Shown here: one piece after another, positions 54,049 to 64,000 of the stretch
Position numbering within the stretch: the stretch's first letter is position 1
How the letters are laid out: each line of letters begins with the position of its first letter
Assembly: GCA_033980235.1 (NCBI GenBank)
Contig: CM067069.1
Coordinates: 38,005,992-38,069,991, forward strand
DNA: 64,000 nucleotides
Reading direction: 5' to 3'
From: Diadema setosum
Lineage: Eukaryota > Echinodermata > Echinoidea > Diadematoida > Diadematidae
The notes under the pieces: generated by a model
What the model was told of the DNA's origin: nothing
Database searches by the model: none
Seen by the model: only the letters and a program-made list of their open reading frames with translations
Program-made: the position numbers and the translations under genes

Positions 54049-54594
54049 TGTTTATGACTTGTACAGTAAAAAGCGATTAGAATAGCCTTGGTTCAGGTTG
54101 CAAGTTCCATACATATTGGTGCAGTCATTACTGCATGTAGTCCCATTCGTGATGATAACAAAATAATTATTTACCTTGTCCCTTTCAGATAAAAAGTCAC
54201 ATGACTAAAGGTTTTCATTAAGCCCTGCCAAGATCATTGTATTTGGGAGATAATGATTATAGTAAAAAAAATAAAAATAGATGAACTGAAACGCTGAGTT
54301 GAGCTCACTGGGGATCGGGGGCCTAGAGTATCCTCACTCCATCGAATCATATAATTATATCACAATTGACCACGTCTAAGTCTCGCTTTATCTCATCTTT
54401 CATAATCCTCACGTTTAAATGCATTCCAGTGTCTGGTGTTTCCGGGTTCTAGTCCCCTCCCAAATAATAACAGCAATGTCATTTTGATTTGAGACTGGTA
54501 TACTATGCTTGCAGAATATTTCCAATTAACGAAAAGAATGTCAGGAAGAAGGGAACATCCCAAACGTAAATCTTGGTATTTTTTGTCACTGTAC
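54049..54594. other. Intron before LRR exon donor
   Basis: 54290-54590 is a diverged paralogue of 3100-3450 and 31000-31290 (CTAGAGTATCC..CATCGAATCATATAA). It shows that this exon belongs to the same duplicated family. No exon is seen. Confidence 0.55.
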
Positions 54595-54780
54595 CTGACA
54601 GGATGATGCTGAGGCAGCGGCTGTTGAGAAGAAACTTTCTTGTGAATGGTCGCATGTCAGATCGAAGCTCGAAAGTCTCGGCATCGTACACACCCATCGG
54701 GCCAAGTCTCTTCCCTTATTCGGGGAGTGACGTTGAGAATCCTCATCGTTGTCTTCGAAAGACATTTCCAGATCTTGAAT
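54595..54780 (-). CDS. LRR-like exon (62 codons, phase 0)
   Basis: The acceptor tttacag precedes IQDLEMSFEDNDEDSQRHSP. The core is RDLARWVCTMPRLSSFDLTC, and the end ESFFSTAAASASSCQ is followed by donor GTACAGTG. It is the longest of the standard exons, with one extra residue before the core. Two LRR-like strands are separated by an acidic variable segment. Confidence 0.75.
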
Positions 54781-55017
54781 CTGTAAAAAGAAAAAAAGAA
54801 GTAGCTGAATAAACTTGCAATTCGGAAAGGACATTAAATGCAAATAGGTAGAAACAAAATAAGGAATTAAGGTATATCGTACACAAGACTAAACACAAAT
54901 ACAATTAAACAAGCGCTTCATATTTGTACCTCGAGTTTTATTGCTCGAAAAAAAAAAAACAACGAAGAATAAATTTCTGCCTGACTAAAATTAGAAATTA
55001 GCATGCTTTATTATACT

Positions 55018-56062
55018 AAATGTTTTCCCGTCCCATTTCATCATCAGATTTGCATTCAATTTTACAATGCGGTCATTCAAGTTCGAGGGAAATTGAATGG
55101 TCACCGAGATCGACATTCACAAAGATAACTAATTCATTCAATTTGAATTTGTCAGCATGCGATTTCACGAGTTTCTCACACAAAACTGCAAAGAAGTGGC
55201 AATCTTTTTCATTGTTGCTTTAATTCTTTGCAGTTACTCAGCTGTTTGACTATGCAAACTTATATCATGACTTGTAATTATTTACTTATATACTAGCTGA
55301 TAACTCGTGTCAAACACATACATTTACACTTTATTCATACACGATTTTAGCCGCTGCTACGTTACAAAGTATATGTGTGAACAGTTCAAATACAGAGTCA
55401 GTGGATGAAGCATGACCTTGACCAGCAGCAAAAATGGCGATATAACCCTTTGATGATATAGGTTTGTCTACAGCTGATTCGATTGCGGCAATTTATAATA
55501 ATATGAACCCAGGGAACTAAGGAATTGCGTCCAAATGGATCAATATGGATTTGGACGAATAGGACCACTAAAAATATTCTTGGATATGGCTATTTCCTAA
55601 ATGTTACATCCATACTGTTAGGGATGAATAAAATATTGAAAAGGACAGAAAGGTCGACAGGAAAGAAATACATACAGTACAATTAAGATTACTAAATTAG
55701 ACTTTGAAATGAAAATAGAATTATATCATTCAGTCTTATTAAAGTGAAATAAGGCCCGTGGAAGTTGTGTAAGTTGATTGAATAGTGCCAAGTGTGTTCC
55801 AATAAATGAAATGAAAACTGGTATTTTGGCACGACTTCGAACGTCTATCCAGCTGGAGGTAAATTTGAGTTGCTGGAGCTAAGTTTGAGTTGTTAAATTG
55901 AATTAATTTCTCTCTAAATTGAATGAAATAAAATCCAAAGGGAATGACATGTAAATGAATTTGAATACTCAAAGAGTTCAAATGAACCGTTCGAGTAGAG
56001 CAGTGACCAAAATTGACTGAATTTGAACGCCTTTTCACTAATTCGAATGCAAATCTGATGAA
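55018..56062. mobile_element. TTCAAATTC-rich element, degraded copy 4
   Basis: The left side has TCATCAGATTTGCATTCAA, TTCAAGTTCGAGG and TTCAATTTGAATTTG. The right side (55930-56062) has TGAATTTGAACGCC and AATTCGAATGCAAATCTGAT, roughly the inverse of the left end. Shared style with 31913-33432 but strongly diverged. Confidence 0.5.
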
Positions 56063-56450
56063 ATCTTATCTCATCTTAGCAGACTTTGGCTACCGCACAT
56101 GTCCATTTCTCTTGTTTTTCTTCCTTCCATTTTTCTTGGGGGAGGGGGTAGGAACGTATCAGAACAGAAAGCTGGAAACATAAAAAAAAAAATCATTTAT
56201 CCTCTTTTCCGGCATAATGAAAGAGCACGAAACTGACATCCTTCATAAAGCAGGGAGAACTAGAGCGCTCTAACAGAAGAACCGTTCGAGCATATGTATC
56301 CCCCGAACCCGTCTCCCATACCCCATCTGGATTACTTTTTAGGCCAGAATGTTGTATAATAAGGCAACTGTCGCAGGATACAATAATTCCGACGAGACAT
56401 GAGGCTGGTATACAGCACATACAAGGAATATGACATGTCATCCTATAAAA
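56063..56450. other. Host intron-like remnant
   Basis: The first 120 bp (CTTAGCAGACTTTGGCTACC) resemble 43715-43790 and 50470-50510. Then AT/GC-mixed non-coding sequence follows. No LRR exon is adjacent. Confidence 0.4.
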
Positions 56451-57640
56451 GTTTGAACAATGAGAGCGCTGGCAATGAAAACTTTTGTTACCTAGAAAAA
56501 CTCCCCATAAACTTCAATAGCAAGTTCGAATAAAATCCGACAAGAAATGTGGCTGATAGAGCATGCACAAAAAAAAAAAAAAAAATGTGACTGGCATCCA
56601 GGTAGGAACACTGAAGGCACTACCACCATCACAAACTATTTTGTCCTTCATGTAGAATGACCACCCATACACCTCCTTCGCAAGTCTGAGTTAAATCCAG
56701 TAACAATCAAGTTATTGCATGAATAAGCATTTTTTTTTTTGCAAATTTTGACATGATCAGGGTGACCTTTGACCCTGTAAAAGTTGGAACAGTAAGGACG
56801 GCATAAGTAATAGGTATAGGTGTATCGTAGGTGTACAGACTTGACTACATGTATGATACACTTGCATACCGTATTTGAAAAAAAAAAAAAAAATCGGTCA
56901 CGAAACAAGGCCAGCGTCGCACACACAAGCGAACCCTGTTAAATTTAACTTTTTATGTATAAAGACGGCACAAGCGAGGGTGCCATCACCAAAGGCAATA
57001 GGTATCTTCAGTTCACTTTAATGCACCTTTTCGCCAAATTTGAAGAATTTACAAGAAATGTAACATGGCATCAAAGTCGAAACACACTGAGGGCGCCGTC
57101 ACCACAAACTGTTGTGTCCTTCATGTAGAATGACCACCATACACTTCCTTAGCAAATTTGAATAAAATCCCTTGAGTAACAATCTAACAATCAAGTTATT
57201 GTATAAATAAGCACTTTTGCTATTTTTGACATGATCGGGTGACCTTTGACCCAGTAATAGGTGGAACAGTGAGGGCAGAATTAACAATAGGTATAGGTGT
57301 ATAGATTTGACTATGATACATTTACATACCAAATTAAAAAAAAAAAAAAAAAAAATCGGTCACGAAACAAGGCCAGCGTCGCACGCACAAGCAGACCCTG
57401 TTAAATCTACCTTTTCATGTATAAAGAAAGAACAAGCGAGGGCGCCATCACCAAAAACAATATGCGTCCCTCTTTTACCAAAATACACCTTCATGCCAAA
57501 TTTGAAGATGATCTAAGAAGAACTGCAACCAGTAGAGCGCTCACAAGAAAATCTCCGCGCCGGACGCGTCGGCTGGACGCGGCCAAATCCATAGTATCCT
57601 CAGAACTCTGTTCGGGGGCTACAACAATTATATTATTACC
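56450..57640. repeat. Tandem repeat with ~465-bp unit
   Basis: Two full units and a partial one. Strings such as CACGAAACAAGGCCAGCGTC recur at about 56897 and 57360, and CCTTCATGTAGAATGACCA at about 56645 and 57117. Each unit has an internal poly(A) run and the phrase GGTGACCTTTGACCC. It is probably a tandemly duplicated repeat element. Not coding. Confidence 0.8.
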
Positions 57641-57664
57641 ATTAATATGATATTACCCTTAACA

Positions 57665-59044
57665 TATATCAGTCACTCGCCCAGATTCAAATTCACGCAG
57701 CGCACGCACGCGAAAATATTCGGGCATTCAAATTCAGAATCCGAGAGATCAATTTCATTTGTGAACGTTCTTTTTCGTTTTCGTGAAATCAAATTCACGA
57801 TTGGGCATTCAATTTCAAAATGCGAGCACCGACTTTCCTACTCGTGCATTCAAATTCATGCGATAGTCAAGTGATAGTCCCAATGAGCTTGTTTGGAACG
57901 TTCAAATTCATTTTTATGCGATCAAGTTCTTACTTCGTGCAATCAATTTAACGAGGAAAATGGAGAAGACTTGTTTACATGTTCTACATTGTTCTCTGTT
58001 CATGTATTCTTTGTTTTTCATCTCAATAAATTTCAAATTGCAATGTCCTATCAGCAGTGCATCCAAACAACACAACCAGCTGACAACGACTAGTAATCAT
58101 ATTTCTTGATGATACTGCCTGCTGACAACACTCCAACACCAACCACATAATGACAATTCATCAATTTAAGACAAACTGACACACATTGATCTCACATAGT
58201 CCTGCAAAAGTAAATCAATAAGACAGCAATACACAGCAAACAACACGTATAAAATGTTCATGTATCAGTTTCAATATAGTCGAAATTGTGGGGGTTTTTT
58301 CCTCGAAAGTGGCAACCAACCGTCCGTATTATGCTCGTCTGTAGGCCTATACAGTGCCTAATTTTTGTTTGTTTCATTTTCTATCAAAGAAGATGGCTGG
58401 ATAACCCATATTCAGCTGCAAAAGCTGGTCTTCCATATGGGGTCCAGTTACATGTTTTGCTCTTTGCGATGAATGTGGGATCTTTTACGTGCATGAGTTG
58501 TGACTCTCTTACACGTGGGACCTCCATTTTATGTCCAATCCGAGGGACATGTGCCTGTATATTCCATAAGCGCGAGTTCAAAATTGTCAATTAACAGGTG
58601 GACCTCTACTGCAAAATAAATAATCATCATAAATCCAAATAATAATATTCAAAGCCAAATGAGAAACACATGCATACACGGCCCCAAACTATCTAAATTC
58701 AAGACTTCTTTTAAATTGAATGCAGTTATTTGGAACATGGTTGCCTATTCACGAATTTGAATGACAGAAGAGATTCCGTCGCCAGCTTGACATGAATTTG
58801 AATGCTCATTGATGAAATGCGTGCTCCTCTCTTAAATTTGAATGCTCCGATAGTGAATTTGAATGTCCCGATAGTGAATTTGAATGCTCCGAGAGTGAAT
58901 TTGAATGCTCGGATAGTGAATTCGAATGACCGGATTTTGAATTTGATTGCTGATTCAGTGCTGCGAGCGTGGAATGCGTGAAATCGAATGCTCGGAATAG
59001 GAACTTGAATGACAAAAGTATGAAATTGACCGGGAAAACCTATA
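57665..59044. mobile_element. TTCAAATTC-rich TIR element, copy 2
   Basis: Nearly parallel to 31913-33432 across its length, including the CGCACGCACGCGAAAATATT region, the 210-bp module (58380-58570) and the minisatellite (58830-58940). The left end is truncated by the 465-bp repeat. Confidence 0.7.
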
Positions 59045-59300
59045 ATATTTTGTGATTTTTTTTTTATATATATTTACCTTTATGGCACATTATGCGATGT
59101 CATGATTTGAAGTAGTATTCTGGTCTAGCGGCTCGTCACCAAATTTCACAAATTCATAACTATTAAACGAATTGTAGGATTTTCGTCAATCTTTCATTGA
59201 TGTGTACTAATATGCTACATTCACTCAATTCATAGTTATGTATTATTTTGCCTTTTAGGAGACAAGCCTCCGACCCTAGTTTAATGTTTTGATGCCGCTC
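59045..59300. repeat. Half of a long-TIR MITE-like repeat
   Basis: CAAATTTCACAAATTCATAAC...TTTCATTGATGTGTACTAATATG resembles one arm of the foldback MITE at 17940-18505 (right arm). The other arm is missing. Confidence 0.35.
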
Positions 59301-59499
59301 GCTTGGGCTCGGTCGCGGTCATGATATTCGTTGTAAGAATAAATGCAAGAAGTTTATTTAAATGATACCATTTTATAGCCAAATTTTTCAGTAATAATGG
59401 ACATGAAAATATATTGCGTATACCTTAAACAAGTGGGACTGTTTCAAGTCTATAAAACACGCACAAACATGCATCAAATTGCACCATTTTCCAACATCA

Positions 59500-59650
59500 A
59501 AATGCAAAAAGGTTCTCACCGTGGGAGGGGGGGGGGAGGGACACCCCCTCCCGAAACCCCCCCCCCCCCCTCGCTCGCTCCGCTCAATCGCAGAAATATA
59601 GCAGAATAACCGCCCCCCCCCCCCCCCAGATCAAATCCTGGCTACGCCGT
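59500..59650. repeat. Poly-G/poly-C repeat
   Basis: G and C runs at 59526-59536, 59558-59571 and 59611-59628 around CTCGCTCGCTCCGCTC and a terminal CCTGGCTACGCCGTTG. Same family as 22340-23030 and 27840-28600. Confidence 0.65.
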
Positions 59651-60284
59651 TGTTATATGATACCATATAAAGCTATTGCGATATCATGAAATATTATGGA
59701 GTAAATTCCGATATGTACATTCAAAAATTTTTATTACAGTTTACGTGTATAATATAGGTCATCCAAGTCAGTTTCATGCTTTTGTCATTCTAATTTATGA
59801 ATGTGCATTCAAATTCACCAAGCGCATGGGCACAAACATATTTTGATATTGAAATTCAGAAACCGTGCGATCAATTTCTTTTAAGGGAGCTCTATTTCGT
59901 TTCTGTCAAATCAAATTCTCTCATGGGCGTTTAATGTCCAAATGCAATACATTTCCTAATCGTGCATCCATATTCACGCGATAGTTCCGTTGAACTTTCT
60001 TGGGGCGTTCAATTTCATTTTCATGTTATCACTTTCCTACTTCGTCTAATGAACTTAATGGAGAAATTTTAATATTTTTTTTTTCTGTTTTCAAAGAAGG
60101 GGTCATGGAGTTATGATGGAGGAAGAGAAGAGAAAAACCGAAACAGGCTGGCAAATGATTAAGATTGTTCAAAGGTTCCATAATGTTTTGTGGTCATGTA
60201 TCCTTGGGTTTTCTTTGCAAGATATTCCAAATTATATGGTCAATCAGCAGTGCATTCAAATATCACAACTACAATCTAAACATG

Positions 60285-60968
60285 TGACCGTGCATCACAA
60301 AACGCACAATAAGTCGTACCCCTTGATTTTACGCGAGGACTCCAAAAAAGGTGAGATGGATCCACCGAGTCAATATTGGGTTTTCATATTTTCTGAAAAA
60401 AAATACCCTTCTTCTCCATTATTCTTAAGTTTGGGATCATAAAATGAATGGGAAAGTGTATTTTTAGCAGTTTTTCTACAACTTTTTTTTTTTGGCAAAG
60501 TAGTGAGATCATGTATGTCTTAGAGGCCACTTTCATTTCTTGATTACTCTTTACACACTTGTAACCTACAAGATTAGTGTACTAACTTCTGAAGTGACAA
60601 CTCTATTGCTATGAAAGTTGGCATTCACCATGGAAAAAATGTGTGAATAGAAAATGTTTGAAACCCGCTTCATCTGATAATCTCGTTATTGTTGTTGGTT
60701 TTACACCTTTTTTCCCCCATTCATCGCTCAGATAGCACGGTTTGATGAATATTAAGCGCTTGAGTAGACCCTGTCCTTTAGAGCCTCTTTTCTGGGTTCA
60801 CACTTTCCCAGAGTATGTGCTTTCTTTCCAATATTAGGTAAGTTAGAATCGTCCATTTCAATGGAGCTAAACAACATTTCAAAGCTAAGAGTCTGCTCTT
60901 TCAGAACCTGCCCTTACCTAAAAATCCATGTCTGGTGACTTTTTGTTTGCTTTGCGATGTATGGTCAC
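60285..60968. mobile_element. TGACCGTGCATCAC-family TIR element, copy 3
   Basis: Left TGACCGTGCATCACAAAACG, right TTTGCGATGTATGGTCAC. Complete and 684 bp. Non-coding despite a 109-codon open frame at its left edge. Confidence 0.8.
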
Positions 60969-61317
60969 ATATGCTCGTTGATAACGCTGCATGCACTATA
61001 AAATGGACAGCCCTCAAACAAACCATAAAATGCATCAAACTGAGAAATTGTCATAAACAAACTGACACGGAATGATCCACATAGTCCCGCAAAAGTAACC
61101 CAATAACATAGCAATGAATAAGTAACAAGAAAGCCGAAATTATTTTTCTCGTTGGTGTCAATCAATATTCCCTGTTTGCTCGTTTGTGTACATTGTCTAA
61201 TGTACCTGTATATGCTTGCCATTTTCACCTCCTCATGCTCATGGAGATCAAATTTTAATTTTAATTACAATGATCAGGTGGACCTTGACGTAAATAATTA
61301 GTCTTCGTTATTAAGCT

Positions 61318-61318
<1 letters not shown>

Positions 61319-61360
<42 letters not shown>
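61319..61360. repeat. (TA)n microsatellite
   Basis: About 42 bp of pure TA. Confidence 0.9.
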
Positions 61361-61361
<1 letters not shown>

Positions 61362-61938
61362 GGGATTGGTCATTTCACTCCTATTTTATGTAAAGAAATA
61401 TATTTATTGAGATGATTTTATTTGATTCTGACTGTTTGTATTATAATAAGTATTCAAATGGGTAGATTTTAATGTTTTACTGTTCAATAATGTATGAGTG
61501 TTAATCTTGTGTTAAGATGAATGTTTATGTATTTTTAACATGGGCAGGGCTCTCTGGAAGAGCAGGAAGTGCTGGTCTTGATGAGCCTACCCTGTGGAAA
61601 TAAAACCGAAGTAAAATAAATATATTCATAACTAAGTTAAAAAGATACACATACACAGCTCCAAACTAAATTCAGGACTTCTTTTCAACAAAATGCACTT
61701 AAATGACCGACAAGATTCTGCCACCGCCTTAAATGAATTTGAATGCTCATTGCTGAAATGCGTGCTGAAATCTAACAACTGATTGTTCCGATAGAAAATG
61801 TGAATGAACGGATTTATTTAATTTAGTTGCTTATTCAGTGCTACGAGTTCAGTATGCGTGGAATTAAATGATTGGGGTATGATTTTTAATGACAGAATTG
61901 TGAAATTGACCGTGAAAACCTTTATCAAAATTAATATG

Positions 61939-63282
61939 TGACCGTGCACCTCAAAACGAACATAAAGTCGCACACACTGATTTTGCGTGAGGACTGAAAA
62001 TAAGTGAAATGGGTCAACCTAGCCGAACTTGACTTTTTCATATTTTCTGAAAGAGCGGGTCTTCTTTTACATTTATGCTAAAATTTGGTATCATAAAACG
62101 GGCAGGAAAGTGTGTTTTTTTTTTTTAGCAGTTTATCTCGAACATTTTTGGTAGAATAGTGTGATTAGGTGTGTCTTTAGAATCCCTTTTTCATTTCTGA
62201 AAAACCTTGTCCACACTCTTCACTTTCAACTCTAATAACTTTTGAAAAGATAGGGCTACTGCTTTGAAAGTTGGCATTAATTATGGACAGAATGTGTTTA
62301 TGAGGCATGCTTAATTTCAGTTTAATCTGATAATCCCTTCATTGTTGTTACTCTGTTGGTTTACTTCCTGTTTTTGTCCCATTCATCGCACAGCCAGCAC
62401 GGTTTGGTAAATATTAAGCGCTTGAATAGACACTGTACTTCAGAGCCTCTTTTCTCAGTTCACACTTTTCCTGGGTTTGTGCTTTCTTTCCAATAACTAG
62501 ATAGGTTAGGAGAGTCCATTTGATTTGATTTATACATCATTTTAAAGCTTAAAGTCTGCTCTTTCAGAATATTTTCTTAACTAAAAATTCATGTCTGGCG
62601 ACTTTTTGTTTGTTTTGAGGTGCAAAACGTCGCCAGATATGGATTTTCAGTTAAGGTCAGATTCTGAAAGAGCAGACTCTAAGCTTTAAAATGATGTATA
62701 ACTCAATACAAATGGACTCCCCAACCTACCTAAATACTGGAAAGAAAGCAAGCACTTTGGAAAATGTGAACTGAGAAAAGAGACTCTGAACTACATGGTC
62801 TATTCAAGCGTTTAATCTTTAACATCCGTGCTAGCTGTGCCATGAAAGGGACAAAACACAGGATGTAAACCACTGAAGCAACAACAATGAAGGGATTATC
62901 AGATTAAACTGAAATCTAAAATGTTCTATTATCACATTCTGCCCATGATTAATGCTAACTTTCAAAGCAGTAGCGTCATCGTTTTAAAAGTTATTACACA
63001 ATAAAGTGAAGAGTGTTCAAAGGATTTCAGGACATGAAAAGCGGCCTCTAAGACAAGCCTGATCATTCTACTCTTCCACCAAAAGGGGTTGTGGAAAAAT
63101 GCTTAAAAACACACTTTCCCGTTCATGTTATGACACCAAACTGAAGAATAACGTAGAAGTACAGCTCTTTCAGAAAATATGAACACCTCAAGATTGACTT
63201 GGTTGAACCATTTCACCTTTTTTGAGTCTTCACTTAAAATCAAGGGGTGCGACTGTTTGTTTGTTTTGTGATGCACGGTGAC
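61939..63282. mobile_element. Inverted pair of TGACCGTGCA-family elements, copies 4 and 5
   Basis: 61939-62632 and 62633-63282 are inverted copies meeting near 62634 where both inner ends are trimmed. Mirror strings such as CTGCTCTTTCAGAAT and ATTCTGAAAGAGCAG confirm it. Outer ends are TGACCGTGCACCTC and GTGATGCACGGTGAC. The whole could fold into a hairpin of about 650 bp per arm. Confidence 0.8.
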
Positions 63283-63430
63283 ATATAGTGCTCCCCTTTC
63301 GAAATCGATTCTATTCATATTTGTCGACAATAAGTTTCAAGAGCTAAGTACAAAGTATTGCGTGGCATTTGAACTTAAAGTTTCACATTATACACGCCTT
63401 TTTTATGAAGCTATTGTGAAATGACCTTAC

Positions 63431-63592
63431 CTGACATTCAGAACCATTTTCGCTGAGGATGCTGTAGTATTCTGTGTGAAATTGCGAGTCGTGAACTGCG
63501 ACTTTGGTCAAGACAGAACTTGAACACATACCCTCCGCTAAGTCACGTGACATAGTTCTTCCAGACATCATAGATTGAATGGATAATGATCG
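63431..63592 (-). CDS. Divergent LRR-like exon (54 codons, phase 0)
   Basis: T-rich acceptor ending ATTATCAG precedes RSLSIQSMMSGRTMSRDLAE, then GMCSSSVLTKVAVHDSQFHT and a C-terminal ENGSECQ followed by donor GTAAGGTC. Phase 0 at both borders. It shares the LSIQ.../M(S)RDLA..C/...ECQ|GT skeleton with the standard exons but is shorter and lacks the Trp and PSL. It is the most upstream exon of the gene in this window and may be a capping or transitional repeat. The start could be an alternative AG. Confidence 0.6.
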
Positions 63593-64000
63593 CTGATAAT
63601 AAAAAAAAAAAATCGATTGATTTTAATAAACATCAATTGCCAACTGAAGAATATTGCTGGAAATGGTAGGTCTAATCGCTTTAGATATTTGGAAATATAC
63701 AAAGGCATGAAAGGAGTAGTTCATTCCATTGATCTTGTCATTTACGTTTACAAAAATTGTTAACAGTTGTGAAAAGAATACTTGCTCAATTTCGTTCGTA
63801 AAATGTCCAGCCCTATCACCAATCTCCTATTCAATATGACAATGATCAAATGTGAATGTTTCAAAGATCAATCTTCCTCGGGCGAATAGACATGCATAAG
63901 ATATATTCTTATTTTTCTCCTCATGAAATTCAAATGTTCTCTGTTACAAAGTGTTGCTTGCCCCAGTGAGAACGTTGCTATACGGCTCCAGAAACGAGAA
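63593..64000. other. Intron, nothing recognised
   Basis: AT-rich sequence upstream of the first exon on the minus strand. No exon or repeat family recognised up to the window edge. Confidence 0.4.

Larger units (their letters stand above)
59765..61926. mobile_element. TTCAAATTC-rich TIR element, copy 3
   Basis: Left end GTGCATTCAAATTCACCAAG, right end GAAATTGACCGTGAAAACC, as in copies 1 and 2. It contains the nested TIR element 60285-60968 and a TA tract at 61319-61360. A short retroposon-like 3' end (AATAAAACCGAAG) lies near 61600. Confidence 0.6.

Noticed and set aside
60113..60442. 109-codon plus-strand open frame
   Set aside because: It starts in one transposon and ends inside another nested at 60285, with no recognisable protein features.

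Overview
The window is AT-rich metazoan genomic DNA with long introns, GT-AG exon borders, poly(A) signals, microsatellites and very many transposons. It holds no bacterial-type operon, CRISPR array, rRNA or intact tRNA. The exon style (one recurrent leucine-rich-repeat-like exon of about 61 codons, always phase 0, ending Ser-Cys-Gln before the donor) and the mix of CR1/Jockey-like LINEs, tRNA-derived SINEs, TTAA elements and long-TIR elements suggest a marine deuterostome, most likely an echinoderm such as a sea urchin. This is an inference; no species can be named.

Host gene content is sparse and nearly all on the minus strand, so the gene reads from high to low coordinates. Exon 63431-63592 comes first in this window, followed by 54595-54780, a split exon (49919-50434), the twin exons 40826-41008 and 39495-39677, then 37038-37217, 31298-31477, a dead exon (30174-30353), 13744-13926, a terminal exon 12647-12832, then a second 3' module (3455-3637 plus terminal exon 2176-2409) and the edge of a further exon at 1-16. 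Each typical exon reads as two LRR-like strands around the core LA(R/Q)W(V/L)C..PSL. The left part (1-15000) is a tandem triplication of the block 'LRR exon plus flanking intron'. Two units end in a donor-less last exon with a stop and AATAAA downstream, so the locus appears to have duplicated 3' ends. No NACHT, death-fold or transmembrane part is visible, so membership of an NLR-type or other LRR receptor is plausible but unproven. One LRR-like exon candidate of 62 codons lies on the opposite strand at 37427-37612.

The rest is a dense transposon landscape. A full-length but broken CR1/Jockey-like LINE (6865-12318) is interrupted by three smaller elements. A second, more decayed LINE (15140-22093) is split by four insertions. 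From 22 to 28.6 kb there are minus-strand LINE 3' ends, poly-G/poly-C repeats and a satellite with a unit of about 170 bp that is itself split by a 2.3-kb TIR element. From 31.9 to 36.2 kb lie a TTCAAATTC-rich element with a 21-bp minisatellite and a 2.8-kb TIR element whose motif CAGATACGTTACC recurs about every 190 bp. From 41.1 to 43.6 kb there is a hairpin-rich element. A 5.98-kb CACTG-ended element with dense TAAACAC subterminal repeats (43887-49865) follows. From 55 to 63.3 kb lie further TTCAAATTC elements, a 465-bp tandem repeat and an inverted pair of TIR elements.

Because host blocks are duplicated, several insertions have a matching empty site inside the window, so target-site duplications can be read directly.
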